A stretch of 64,000 nt of DNA from Boesenbergia rotunda (Eukaryota > Streptophyta > Magnoliopsida > Zingiberales > Zingiberaceae). This document shows positions 1 through 10,069 of the stretch, one piece after another. A model generated the notes under the pieces. The model was not told the DNA's origin, searched no databases, and worked only from the letters and a program-made list of their open reading frames with translations. The stretch is taken from contig JAGFNQ010005407.1 of NCBI GenBank assembly GCA_024364735.1, positions 34,320 to 98,319 on the forward strand, given 5' to 3'. Numbering within the stretch: the stretch's first letter is position 1; each line of letters starts with the position of its first letter. The translations under genes were made by a program, and so were the position numbers.

Positions 1-535
1 GGAATTCAGTGAACTCATCAAAGTGCCTGTTTGTGACTCGCATATTAAAGAATTCCTCTAGAAATTCGGACTCAAAGTCCTTCCACTTCATCTGGTCCAC
101 TGATCTTCTAGCCTTTACCCGTTCCCACCACATCCTGGCGTCGCCAGTGAGGCAGAATGAGACACATTTAATTTTCTTATGCTCAGGCCAGTATAATAAT
201 TCCACTGTGCTCTCAACTGTCTTGAGCTAGGCCTGAACATCCCAGGGCTCGCAGGTGCCCGAGAACTTTTCCGGCTTCAGTCTCTGCCACTGAATCAAAT
301 AGGCCTCCTGTCGGGCTCCCCGGGCCGGAGTGTCCGGGGGTGCCTGTGCAGTTAGAGGCTCAGTAGGTATTACATTCTGACTTCCCTGCGGGGTTGCAGT
401 GTTCCCCTGCTGGGTCCTCAGAGTGTTTATTATCTGCTGTTGTTCAGTGACCTGACGCTGCAGATCTGTGATCACTTGCATCATATCAGGTGGGGGTACT
501 GTCTCGTTACCCCGATTGCTACGTCTTCTAGCCAT
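1..535 (-). pseudogene. gag: Ty3 Gag, N-terminal part (element Ty3-L)
   Basis: Capsid polyprotein of a Ty3 (Gypsy) element, read leftward from the ATG at 535-533 and cut by the window edge. A basic N-terminus (MARRRSNRG) is followed by a Gln-rich stretch that could form a short coiled coil, a Pro/Ala/Thr-rich linker, and the start of the retrotransposon Gag core (QRLKPEKFSGT, then CEPWDVQA). A UAG at 229-227 replaces a Trp: the copy at the right end of the window has TGG at the equivalent codon. After the stop the same frame stays open to base 1, with recognisable core residues (FCLTGDAR, WWERVK). The copy is therefore inactivated by one visible nonsense mutation. The lineage is probably a chromovirus such as Tekay/Del, inferred from the long LTR and Gag style only. 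Confidence 0.85.
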
Positions 536-591
536 GTCTATCATACAGGTGATAATTAAAATAACATAAGAATTATCACTACTTTCATTTG

Positions 592-692
592 TTATGCAAG
601 CATAAATCATCTCTATATTATGCAAGCATAATCATCTATATCTCATGCAAGCATATATCATCTCTATATTATGCAAGCATAAACCATCTCTA
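592..692. repeat. Four tandem 25-26 bp units in the Ty3-L leader
   Basis: Four near-identical units, each beginning TTATGCAAGCATAA or a close variant, lie between the primer site and gag. The first 14 bases of the unit are themselves palindromic (TTATGC/GCATAA). The corresponding leader of Ty3-R (63281-63562) does not show this array. Confidence 0.8.
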
Positions 693-792
693 TTAATATC
701 ATTACTGTACATGAAATAATATAAGCGAGTTAGGATTTCTTACTTGGAAGCGGCAGGAAGAAGCTTGATGTGTGTGTGGTGGAGGGGAAATC

Positions 793-805
793 GGCTCTGA
801 TACCA
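793..805 (-). promoter_or_regulatory. Primer-binding site of Ty3-L (initiator tRNA-Met)
   Basis: On the minus strand the sequence reads TGGTATCAGAGCC, complementary to the 3' end of plant initiator tRNA-Met. It lies three bases past the LTR end at 809, where minus-strand DNA synthesis would start. It fixes both the LTR border and the minus orientation of this element. Confidence 0.9.
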
Positions 806-1837
806 ACTTGTAACGCCCGCCCTTATATCTACTCTCGGGGCGGGGTTACGTACATTCAATCATATAGTAATATTTTTTTTTCTATTTCTATCTCCTAGCA
901 TGACATTAAAACAACAAAGCAAGGGCTTAAGAGAACTAGGTACTAAGCATGCTTGCAAAAATTATTAAGTGACATTATATAACATGATAGGTTCACACCA
1001 TAATATAATCCAATAAATCAAGTATATGAAAATTCCAAGTGTAACTATTATCATGCAATATCAATCCTAATCACTATCATTCATTGTCAAGGAGCATAAC
1101 ATAAGCATAAATATGTAGATATAGAAATCTTTCTTCCCGAGCCACCACCCCACACATCTTCAGCCTCCTGCCTCTTCCTTCCATTTAAGTGTTATCTGCA
1201 GCATAAGACAACACATAAACTAGTAAGCACAATGCTTAGTAAGGATCCTGTCCTACTCGCAAAATCCGTGCGAAAGAATATAACATGTACACATAATCAA
1301 TCATAAGTATAAGTTCATCAAAGCATATATAAAACATCTAAGTTTCTAAGCATGCAGTATCAAGTACCTAAGCATACTCTTCTCATATAACAAATGCTTT
1401 CAATGAATGTTTTCAAAACAATTCCATAATGGTATTACTTAAAAATACATCCATATCATATCGGGCCCTGTTGTGTACCAACTATCGCGCGGAACTATTG
1501 CGCGTTCCCTAATGAATTGGGGTAGCGAGCCACCAAGTCATTAGAGTAGGACCCTTCCGTCCTACCGGAGCCACGTTAACATGCACCCCGGATTTATTTA
1601 ACGACCCCCTTCCGAGTCGGGTACACAACTTAAAAGTAAAATACTTATCATGCTGTTACATATATGCTAAGGAATACTCCATATTTACTCTTATGGGACA
1701 CACCACTCTTCAAGGGTGCTCTAGATCCCCTAGGGACACACCACACATTCGGGTGCTCTTGATCCCATACTATTTGAGTATCCCTTCAAGCATTTTAACA
1801 TATCACATGCAATTTCATAAGTGTGCCCCATGGGCTA

Positions 1838-1990
1838 TAAGGCATGTTCATACATACATCATATTTCATACATGTTCATATATTCATCATATTTCATACA
1901 TGTTCATACATGCATCATATGTCATACATGTTCATATATACATCACATTTCATACATGGTCATCATATTTCATCATACATCATATTTCAA
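1838..1990. repeat. Degenerate tandem TTCATACATG/CATCATAT repeat
   Basis: About five imperfect units of roughly 27-30 bp built from TTCATACATG and CATCATAT words, inside the Ty3-L LTR downstream of its TATA box. Short reading frames across this stretch are rich in His, Ile, Ser and Tyr and are repeat artefacts. Confidence 0.7.
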
Positions 1991-3192
1991 CCACTTAACC
2001 TACCTTAGACCTGACAAGCTTTGGTCACATAGGTCATACTCATATCGTAGAAAGTGGTAGCATGCTATCAATTAAGATTTCAATCAGACATCTCATTTAA
2101 AACACCTCATACATAAACATATCAAAGCATGCTAACAATTAAGGTTTCCTCATCAACCATTCCATTTAACACCACATACATATACATGTGATCATCCCCA
2201 ACCATAAACATATATCATAGGGTAGTTTGACTTTTACAAACCCTAGTCCTAGTGGGTTGGCCGAAACATCAAGAGTAGGGAAATATTAGGACTTTTGCAT
2301 TAATCATTCACACATACATTTATTCAAACACCTTATATACTTAGTCTTAAACATGGATATATTGTAGGATAATTCAACCCTCACTAACCCCTTTTTCTAA
2401 GCCTTGGCCGAAACCCATCCAAGTTCAAAACCCTAGGTTTTGCTATCACAAAAATGTAGGGACACAACATATAGGTATACTCTAAATTCCAAGGGGTCTT
2501 CACATGCATCTAGGGGTAACCAAGGTCCCTTCTTGGGTGTTGGCCGAAACCTACACAAGGGTGTAACCCTAGGTTTTGTTCACAACATTTGCATAAACCA
2601 CACATATACATATATCCTAAGTTCCAAGGGTCTAATTATGTAACAAAAGAGAACAAGGCCTTCCCCTAAGGGGGTGGCCGAATCTTACAAGAACCAAAAC
2701 CCTAGTTCTTCTTCCCTTTTGTTCAACTATCATGAAGGAAATCAATATACACATATTCCCTAAGTGTCAAGGGTCTAATCATGTAACAAAAGAAAACAAG
2801 GCCTTCCCCTAAGGGGGGGGGGGGTGGCCGAAACATACAAGGACAAAAACCCTAGGTTTTTGTTTACAACATGTTAAAGGATACCACATTCAAGAACTAT
2901 TACACTGCAGGCGAGGGGATACTTACATCCTTTCACTTGATTTTCTCCTTCTCTAACTTCTTAAGATGCCTTTGGTTGAAGGAAGGTGAGTGTTCTCCTT
3001 CCTAGTACTTCTATAGAACCCTTGGCCCTAGTAGAGAGAGCAAGGTCCTTGGGTGAGATCTCCTTCCTTCCAAACCCCTAAGGTTGAAACCCTAGGTTTT
3101 CTTTTTCGAAAATGGAGAAGGGGAAAGCTTGAGTTTCGGTGGAGAAGTGAAGAGGAAGAAGAAGAGAAAGGGGAAGTTATTCCAACTTCTCT

Positions 3193-3200
3193 TATTTATA
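3193..3200 (-). promoter_or_regulatory. TATA box of the Ty3-L LTR
   Basis: TATAAATA on the minus strand, about 480 bp into the LTR. The Ty3-R LTR has the same octamer at 61252-61259, about 320 bp in. It is the likely core promoter for the genomic RNA. Confidence 0.55.
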
Positions 3201-3277
3201 CTTTTCTCATGAAAAGACATGTCTCTTCACCTCCCTAGCTTTTAACAAGCATGTTTCTCCTTCTCTAACAAGAAACA

Positions 3278-3345
3278 TGGCTTGGTTCATTGGTTATGAC
3301 ATGGTGAATGCAACTAGGAGGTTCAAGGTTCAATCCTTGCTTCCT
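3278..3345 (+). other. tRNA-like relic inside the Ty3-L LTR
   Basis: An A-box-like stretch (from 3278, TGGCTTGGTTCATTGG) is followed at 3327-3336 by a perfect B box, GGTTCAATCC. The B box sits in a T-arm-like hairpin with a 5-bp stem CAAGG/CCTTG and a 7-nt loop. It is antisense to the retroelement. A matching relic is at the equivalent place in the Ty3-R LTR. The acceptor stem is not intact, so this is not a functional tRNA gene. Confidence 0.5.
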
Positions 3346-3456
3346 CCTTTTTATCACATTTTGCACTAATCCATATCAAAGCCCATTAAGCCAAGCCCAT
3401 CATGAAATTTCATAATATTAATTATATTCCATGATTTCACAATATTTTCATAATAT

Positions 3457-3655
3457 TTCATGATACTATTTCATGAATTCCATAATATTTCATATTTATG
3501 AATTCATAATATTTCATAATATTTCATGATACTATTTCATGAATTCTATAATATTTCATATTTATGAATTCATAATATTTTATAATATTTCATGATACTA
3601 TTTCATGAATTTCACCATATTTCATATTCATGAATTTATATATTTCCTAATATTT
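3457..3655. repeat. Three 66-bp tandem units, AT-rich
   Basis: Units start at 3457, 3523 and 3589 with TTCATGATACTATTTCATGA and keep an exact 66-bp period, the last one diverging. They lie within about 225 bp of the outer end of the Ty3-L LTR, in the upstream (U3) part in element orientation. Confidence 0.85.
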
Positions 3656-3681
3656 CATATGGGAAATTTCGGGGCGTTACA

Positions 3682-3978
3682 ACGACGACCCGTGGCTCAG
3701 ATTTCATTACTTTTCCGTCATCGGTATAAATTGTGTTAAAGTACTGTACTCAATTCTATATTCTATTCTTGTACTTATTTGCACGAATTATAGAATTACC
3801 CAAAGTAAACGGTCAAGGACCATGGGCTTTGGAGTAGGAGTCGATCTAGGCTCCGAACCAAGTAAAAGAAACTTGTTAGCATTGATTTTGTTTTTCCGCT
3901 GCACAATCACTCTAACTTTTAATCCGAAATTCTTCGATCGATATTCACCCCCCTCTATCGATTTTCTCCGATCCAACA
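3682..3978 (+). repeat. 3' part of the 5' LTR of sirevirus D
   Basis: This fragment aligns with the last 300 bases of the A-family LTRs: the GACGACCC stretch, the block ATAGAATT-CCCAAAGTAAACGG, the CCATGGGC block, the pyrimidine tract CACCCCCCTCTATCG and the terminal GATCCAACA. Its left part was cut off by insertion of Ty3-L. Confidence 0.85.
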
Positions 3979-3980
3979 AG

Positions 3981-3992
3981 TGATATCAGAGC
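3981..3992 (+). promoter_or_regulatory. Primer-binding site of element D (mutated)
   Basis: TGATATCAGAGC lies two bases after the LTR end. It matches the initiator-tRNA-Met primer site TGGTATCAGAGC with one change. A 216-bp AT-rich leader separates it from gag. Confidence 0.8.
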
Positions 3993-4208
3993 GGGTGGTT
4001 CAAACTTGGTGCAACCACCAGTTTAAAAGTTTTTTTTTTCAGATTTACGAAAATTTTTAATTTTTTTTCTTCAATCTTTCTCGTTAATTGAGGTTGGCGC
4101 AACACCACTCGATTTTTTTCGCTATTATATTTTCTTCCCGCACTACTAATCCAAGACTTAGTCTTGCAACAAGGTTTTGTGTCTTTAATCTTTCAGTTAC
4201 AAATTCAA

Positions 4209-4734
4209 ATGGTCATGCAAGAGGGATTCAACACTGCCAGACCACCTCTTTTCAGTGGATAGGATTTCTCCTACTGGAAAAGCAGGATGGAAGTCTACCT
4301 GAAAGCTCAGGTGGACATGTGGATAATTATCCAATCTGGGTTGGAAATTCCCAAGAATGCAGAAGGAGTGGCGCAACACTATACCGAATGGGACGCCTCG
4401 CTGAAGAAGAAGATCGAGGCTGATGCAAAGGCAACCCAGACTTTGCAATGCGGTTTGACCAAGGAAGAACTGAACTGGGTGGGACCTTTCAACAGTGCCA
4501 AAGAGCTTTGGAACAAGCTGATCGAGTTGCACGAAGGCACCTCCGACACCAGGATTAGCAAAAGAGATCTGTTGCTGAACAGACTCTACACGATTAAGAT
4601 GAACGAAGGAGAATCAGCAGCATAGCTCCATGCCAGAATTTAGGAGCTGATGAATGGGCTGCATACAATAGGTCACAAGGTTGAGAACCGTGACCTAATC
4701 AAGTATACACTAAATGCATTCCCAAGGAACACAC
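4209..4734 (+). pseudogene. gag: Sirevirus Gag fragment (element D)
   Basis: Copia-type Gag, N-terminal two thirds. The ATG at 4209 opens a frame with the DUF4219-like start (ARPPLFSG), then a Trp/Met-rich helix region (FSYWKSRMEVYLKA) and the UBN2-like core (LQCGLTKEE, KELWNKLIELHEGT, NRDLIKY). UAG codons interrupt the frame at 4260-4262, near 4623 (after ESAA) and once more shortly after, so it cannot make a full Gag. It stops where the LTR of element F begins, after NAFPRNTL. Gag of B1 has the equivalent continuation, so the F insertion truncated it. The zinc knuckle and pol of D are not in the window. Confidence 0.85.
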
Positions 4735-5091
4735 TGTAAGATCGTTCCAGTTGCTAGAGGGGGGGGGGTGAATAGCACTTTTTGAATCGTTCTTCCTACA
4801 CGGTTAGTTGCGCAAGAGGAAATCTAAAGTAAAACTAAAACCAACTATGAAAAACACTTACGATTTACGTGGTTCGGAGATAAACTCCTACTCCACGGCT
4901 ACCTGTAAGGTGGGCGATACCTAATCCGTCGGTGGATAATTCCCCAGAGCACCTCTGGCTAGATCGCGTAGCTCCTTGTAGGTGGAGAAACCTTTCCACA
5001 AACTCTGGACACTACCTAAGATCACAAGGCTACTAACTAGCTTTGACCAAGCAAGTTTCGCCAAGGAAGGAAAGTAGGAAACGAGCACTCC

Positions 5092-5101
5092 TTTAAATAT
5101 A
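5092..5101 (-). promoter_or_regulatory. TATA box of the F LTR
   Basis: TATATTTAAA on the minus strand, about 20 bp downstream of the CAGTCGACTG palindrome cluster in element orientation. Confidence 0.5.
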
Positions 5102-5118
5102 GCTCGAGTCCGAAACAA

Positions 5119-5254
5119 CCGCTACCAGCCGACTGCCCCTGGGGCAGTCGACTGATCCTACTCAGATTCGACCGTTACAATACAGCGTTCTAATCCAGTA
5201 GCTGCCCCAGTCAACACCAGTCGACTGCCCATGGGCCAGTCGACTGGTACACAC
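5119..5254. repeat. CAGTCGACTG palindrome cluster of the F LTR
   Basis: Two paired copies. The first is CAGYCGACTGCCCC, one spacer base, then GGGGCAGTCGACTG: a 14-bp inverted repeat with one change. The second is ACCAGTCGACTG, a CCCATGGG core, then CAGTCGACTGGT. A third, slightly decayed pair lies at 6129-6162 in the 3' noncoding part of F. The same decamer occurs in Ty3-R at 62999-63035. Confidence 0.85.
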
Positions 5255-5722
5255 CTAAGCCTAGGGTTACACTCCCCGAGTACATGCCACTCCGCACTCG
5301 AACCCTCCCGATTTAGTTACTGAGTACAAACACTCATACTCAGACCCTTACAACCTAGTTGACTCTTCACCAGCCGCCTCGACTGTTGCCTTCACGCTCT
5401 CTTCATCTTCGGCCCTCGTCCCTCGGATGCGCACGCAAGCCTCCAGCTTGCCTCCATGCCACCCTTCACGTACGCCTCGAAGTCCGCGTCACTCGACTCA
5501 TCGCCCCTGCTAACCAACGGTCCCTCGGATGCGCATGCAACCCTCCAGCTTGCCTCCATACCATCCTTCACCTAAAGCCATCAACCAAGTCCATGTGTAC
5601 CTGTACACCTGCACACTCATATACACATATTAGTCCAACACAAATCCTAACTTAACCATATTGGACGCACACATCAAAACACCATGATCGTCCAGATCAT
5701 CTCAGGGTTGATTGCCCCAACA

Positions 5723-6913
5723 ATCTCCCCCTTTTTGATGTGTGGCAATATGTTAAGTTAGGTAAACATAACAACAATAACAATAACAATAGTAATAGTA
5801 ATTGAACAACAAAGCATAACAAACAAGAGACAACCTCCCCCTTAACCTATGCTTTCTCCCATTTTTCAATTCTCATGCCCATACCAAGTTAACTTCTCCC
5901 AACTTAACTCCACTCACAACAACTGGTTAAGTTATCCCAACTTAACTGCCAAATGTCATATAACAACCATAGTTAAGTTTTAACTCAAACCTAACTTAAC
6001 ACCTAAGTGCTCCCCCTTTGACACCATCAAAAGATTGCCCCAAGCAATCCTACCCTTGGTGCCAAATAGAACTCAACCAGATTTTTGAAAACCCCCTCAG
6101 AAATCATAAAATCGCATTCTGTCCACACTACCAGTCGACTGCCCCTGGGGCATTCGACTGATACGACGGTTTTTGAATTTCCAGCAGAAATTCAGAAACG
6201 CGTAAGAAATTTCAAAAAATTCAAAAAATGTGAAATTTTGCAAACACGTTTGTTAGAGTATACCCTACCCTAGAAAAATATATTTTCTTGAAAAATATCA
6301 AACGTGCTTGACTTTTGGTACAAACCCGACTTTTCTCAAAAACATGACAATTTGTATCAACTTTAACATCTCTTCACCCTCCTATGTGTTTACTAACCTT
6401 GTTCACTCACATTCCACACATAGAATGGTTCTTAACTATCCCCTTTTCCATATACATTTCTCATTTTGACAAAAGCTCCCCCTCTTTATCTCTTATCTCT
6501 AGATGATTATGAAGAATTCTTTCCCATGCCCTTATCTATAGAAATTCTTGGCAATTCAATACAATCAATAACTTTAGGCAAAACAATCCATATGAGATTT
6601 CAAAATATATCATGAAAGCATAGATAAAGTTTTTTAACTCGAAAACCATAGCATATCATCAATATAGTTTACTAGTTTCAAAACTTAAACCATGTATCAT
6701 AACATGAAAAGAATAATGCAAGTCAAATTCAAATCATGACATAAAACCATAAAAAAATAGTCATGAAAGAAAACATAAGAAAGTAGCAGGGGCTAAAGCC
6801 CTGAAGTCATCAAAAGGATACAATTTTCAGAATAAAGAGTGTTTGAGAGATATAAGAATGCATCAAATAAAAATGCTCTCAACACTAAGTCTCTCTAAAC
6901 GCTGTCCATCCCA
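5723..6913 (-). other. 3' noncoding region of element F with multiple purine tracts
   Basis: On the minus strand there are AGGGGGAG-type tracts near 6477, 6010, 5835 and 5730. The last adjoins the LTR and is the working polypurine tract; repeated tracts are a known sirevirus trait. Between 5750 and 6010 the palindrome pair GTTAAGTT/AACTTAAC recurs at least five times. I see no coding potential. Confidence 0.7.
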
Positions 6914-7959
6914 TCAGATCATGTCGTCGTCGCCTGGAGGAGGAGGAGGAGGAGGAGGAGGAGGGGTCTGATATGAGAGATGCATCTGCCGCAGCATCTT
7001 GCACATCTCGTCCTGTCTACTCCGGAACCCTGGAACTCCCCCTGAATGGTCTCCTGGAATCTCAGCTGCTGCTGCTGATAGCTCTGGAGGTCCTCCCAGA
7101 GGCCATGAACCTCCGATCGGAGCTGAGTAAACTCCTCGTGTGTAACTCCTGGAGCAGGCTCCTCATCCGAGTTGGATGACTTTAGACGTTGTCTCCATAC
7201 AAATGCCCCCTATCGACTCTCAATGCCTGCCAAGGACAGTTGGCGTGTGCCAATCTGATCATAGTCCTTGGACAGGTGCCTGACCTGACCACTAGTGACA
7301 CGAATACCGAACTATAGCTGAAAGAACTCGGTCAGAACGTGGCAAAATGGCATGTAGATTTTCCCATTAACACTTTGGGAAAAATAGCAAATGGAGGTAA
7401 ATACATGGAGAGAGACATCTATATCCAGCCTCCTCTCAAGGGCATACATCATCACTAGGTGAGGTAATCTGATCCTTGCCCTCCCCTTGGTGACGATGGG
7501 TAGGAGACACTCTAACACAATCTTGTACAACACGTGGCTGAAGGGACTCATAGGCTTTGCATCAAAAATGCGCTCAGACGCATGCCTATGCCTCCTAAAA
7601 TAATGTAAATGAATTTTGTCGATGGTAACGTCAGGGAACTCAAAAGGCTCAACAACATTAGGAAAATAGGTGTGTACATTGTTGGATGCCCGACACTCTA
7701 GAAACATAGCCAAGACCATGGCGGAAAAAGAAATGGTGACTCCGGCTATTCTTGACTCATAAAGATTATTGTCAGAGTCAATGCATGTCAATTTTGCATA
7801 GAATTCCTTGCATAAGTCAACATTAATGTCATGTTGACAATACACTAGTTGTTCTATGCCAAAGTGGGTGATCATCTCAGTGACCTGGGGTGACTTCTCT
7901 TGAATGTAGGTCTTATTCAAGTACCTACAATTCATTACCACAAATTCATTTTCCTCAAA
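6914..7959 (-). pseudogene. Env-position ORF of sirevirus F (plant-transposon-protein type)
   Basis: The extra ORF downstream of pol, read leftward. It resembles the equivalent ORF in B1 and B2: a block around DLCKEFYAKL then GVTISFS, a middle block with LYKIVLECLLPI and MMYALERRLDID, then IYMPFCHVLTEF. This is the style of the 'putative plant transposon protein' domain. A Gln-rich segment and a Pro-run/Asp-rich tail (PPPP, GDDDMI) follow. The frame has UAG at 7314-7312 and again near 7210, and needs one frame change near 7015 to reach the natural-looking end at 6914. I see no signal peptide or membrane segment, so 'envelope-like' is a positional label only. The upstream end is cut by LTR A' at 8029. 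Confidence 0.7.
6935..6965. repeat. GGA microsatellite
   Basis: About ten GGA triplets. On the minus strand they encode the proline run near the end of the F env-position ORF. Confidence 0.9.
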
Positions 7960-8028
7960 TCATTTTTTACATTCTAATGACCTAAATCTAGATTCTCCTG
8001 GGGCTTGCTGACCTTGACAGGATGATCC

Positions 8029-8280
8029 TGTTGGTGTAAGTTGCATCAGTGATGTCCTCCTTTGAGTGTTTTAATGTTTGACAATATACTTAAGTCAGTG
8101 ATACATTGAACAAAGGAAGGGGAGTTAAAAGAGGAGTAACAAAATGAATCAAAGTCCTAGTAAACCTAGGCAATAAGTCCTGGTTCGAAGAATTGGGCAC
8201 TAAGTCCTGATTATAGGTTGGGCACTAAGTCCTAGCAAAGGGCTGGGCACCGATGACCTGCTCGGAAGGAGGGCACTAAG
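8029..8280 (+). repeat. LTR A', left part
   Basis: Begins TGTTGGTGTAAG immediately after element F sequence and contains the GGGCACTAAGTCCTGG-type mini-hairpin units typical of A-family LTRs. It is interrupted after GGGCACTAAG by element A and resumes at 30790. The presumptive 5-bp duplication on this side is GATCC (8024-8028). Confidence 0.8.
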
Positions 8281-8410
8281 TGTTGGTGCTGGAAGCACCA
8301 TATCGAACCTTGTTTTGATATTGGCAAAGGGTTCAAAGTTAAGTATTATTGTTGCTCTAACGATGTTACTCAAGTGTGTAGGAAAAGTCCTAGGAACACT
8401 AGGCACGAAG

Positions 8411-8645
8411 TCTTGGTTCTAAGAATTGGGCACTAAGTCCTGACATAAGGTTGGGCAATAAGTCCTGGTCGTGGACTAGGCACTAAGTCCTGGCCGAGAG
8501 CTGGGCATCGAAGACCTGGTTCGAGGAATTGGGCACTAAGTCCTGGCCGAGGGTTGGGCACCGAAGACCTGGTGAGTAAAGCTGGGCACTAAGATCTGGT
8601 CGCGGATTGGGCACGAAGACTTGGTGAGTAAAGCTGGGCAAAACT
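8411..8645. repeat. Mini-hairpin array, A 5' LTR
   Basis: Consecutive units of the form CCTGGC-loop-GCTGGG separated by CAYYRAAG/CACTAAGT. Examples are CCTGGCCGAGAGCTGGG and CCTGGCCGAGGGTTGGG. Stem halves change together if G-U pairs are allowed. Confidence 0.65.
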
Positions 8646-9095
8646 CCAAGACAGCTACGGTTGTAAATAATGACTAACACTTTTGCTTTGTTTGTGTTAG
8701 AACTAACCTTGGTTGCAGGGATCGAAGATTGTGTTTCTGTAGCACAGACGCCCCAAAGGAGTCGGGTGGTTTACTGGGCTAGGCGCCCGAGAGGTCCCGG
8801 GCACCCAAGGTCAAAGCTAAAATAGCAAAGAAGCAAGAACGCTTCGAAACCACACTGGGCTAGGCGCCCTGGAGGTCCCGGGCGCCCAATGTCAAAGCCA
8901 AACAAACCATCGAAGCAAATCTACCACGAAGCCAATGAACCAGGTCAACCTAGGCACCCAAGAGGTCCCGGGCGCCACAGTCAGACCAGGTGCAGAGTCG
9001 AAGGGGATAAGCGCTGGCCGAGCTGTGGATAAAGGTTCTCGCAGATGAAGGCACGTGTCAGGTGCCCCCAACGGATCAGGCGCCCCTATGAGCAC

Positions 9096-9102
9096 TATAA
9101 AA
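9096..9102 (+). promoter_or_regulatory. TATA box of the A 5' LTR
   Basis: TATAAAA followed by a G run, directly downstream of the last GGCGCC copy. The same block is at 30369 (A 3' LTR), 54986 (G), 56030 (H) and internally in G at 48975. Confidence 0.75.
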
Positions 9103-9517
9103 GGGGGCTCGACCCCAAGGCTTCAACACAACTGCTTTCTAATGCTCCAAAACTTTTTGTTCAAGCGCTATGCCCCAGCAAACTCCGACTTTGAGATTCC
9201 AGCGCCGATGACGACCCTCTGCTCTAAAATACGATCCACATCGGGCGTCGGTAACGAAAAGTGTAGCTATTTTCATTTACCGAGATATTCTTGTACTTAA
9301 ACTTGCAAACCTTTTGCGCGATTATAGAATTGCCCAAAGTAAACGGTCAAGGACCATGGGCCTTGGAGTAGGAGCCGACCGCGACTCCGAACCAAGTAAA
9401 AAACTACTTGTGTTCCTGTGTGATTGATTTGTTTCCGCTGCATTTACTCTTTTCTTAATCGGAAAAAGTTTTAACGATATTCACCCCCCCTCTATCGTTT
9501 TTCTCTGATCCAACAAG

Positions 9518-9529
9518 TGGTATCAGAGC
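9518..9529 (+). promoter_or_regulatory. Primer-binding site of element A
   Basis: TGGTATCAGAGC two bases after the LTR end, complementary to initiator tRNA-Met. The 540-bp AT-rich leader to gag (9530-10069) has two copies of a TTTTCA-CATAA-TCAGAATTGATA block and no ORF. Confidence 0.9.
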
Positions 9530-10069
9530 GGGTGGCTAAAATTTGGTGCAACCACCAATTTATGAGTTTTTCGGAATTATGAAATTTTTAATTTTATTTC
9601 ATTTCTTCCTCGTTAATCGAGGTTGGTGCAACACCACTCGATCTTTTTCACTTTTTATTTCAACTAAATAATATCTGTGGGTGGGTTTAAAATATTCTTC
9701 TGCCTTTTTTCAATTTTGAATTCTTATTTTTTCACCATAAGTCAGAATTGATATAACGATCAAGTTTTAAAAATTTGTCATAACTTTTTTTTATTATTAT
9801 TTTAATATTTTTTTCAAAATTCGTGCTACCTTAATTCGAGCAAATTTTTCTCCCAAACATTGAAGTCTTACTTTTTCATCATAAATCAGAATTGATAAAG
9901 CCAACATTTTCAAAAATTTGTCAAAATTTTTTTATTATTTTATTACTATTTTTACCTCGAAATTCTTGCAACACTTTTTTGTGCTAGTTTTTTTTCTCCC
10001 GCACTACTAATCCAAGACCAAGTCTTGGTACAATTTTGGTGTTTCTATTGTGTACGAGGTTTAAACAAA

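Larger units (their letters stand above)
809..3681 (-). repeat. 5' LTR of Ty3-L (2.87 kb)
   Basis: In element orientation the LTR starts TGTAACGCCCCGAAATTTCC at 3681 and ends GGGCGTTACA at 809, giving TG...CA borders directly beside the primer site. A TATA box lies at 3200-3193 on the minus strand. The block at 1495-1535, containing GGCTCGCTACCCCAA and AACGCGCA on the minus strand, is also present in the Ty3-R LTR near 61950-61990, so the two elements belong to one family. The outer side runs into a sirevirus LTR (element D). The expected 5-bp duplication is ACGAC (3682-3686), but its partner lies outside the window. Confidence 0.9.
4735..5722 (-). repeat. 3' LTR of sirevirus F (988 bp)
   Basis: On the minus strand it begins TGTTGGGGCAATC at 5722, directly after the purine tract AAAAAGGGGGAGAT, and ends CGATCTTACA at 4735. 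It carries a palindrome cluster (5119-5254) upstream of a TATA box (5101-5092), the same order as in the A-family LTRs. It is inserted in gag of element D. Confidence 0.85.
8281..9515 (+). repeat. 5' LTR of element A (1235 bp)
   Basis: TGTTGGTGCT...GATCCAACA. Order: a terminal hairpin TGGTGCT/AGCACCA, a mini-hairpin array (about 8411-8645), a GGCGCC palindrome zone (8777-9088), a TATA box (9096-9102), then an untranslated part with the pyrimidine tract CACCCCCCCTCTATCG before the 3' end. Compared with the 3' LTR it lacks about 126 bp at 8655, apparently lost between short CCAA repeats. Confidence 0.9.

Noticed and set aside
1693..2060. Frames rich in His, Tyr and Ile
   Set aside because: Produced by the CATACATG-type tandem repeat in the Ty3-L LTR.
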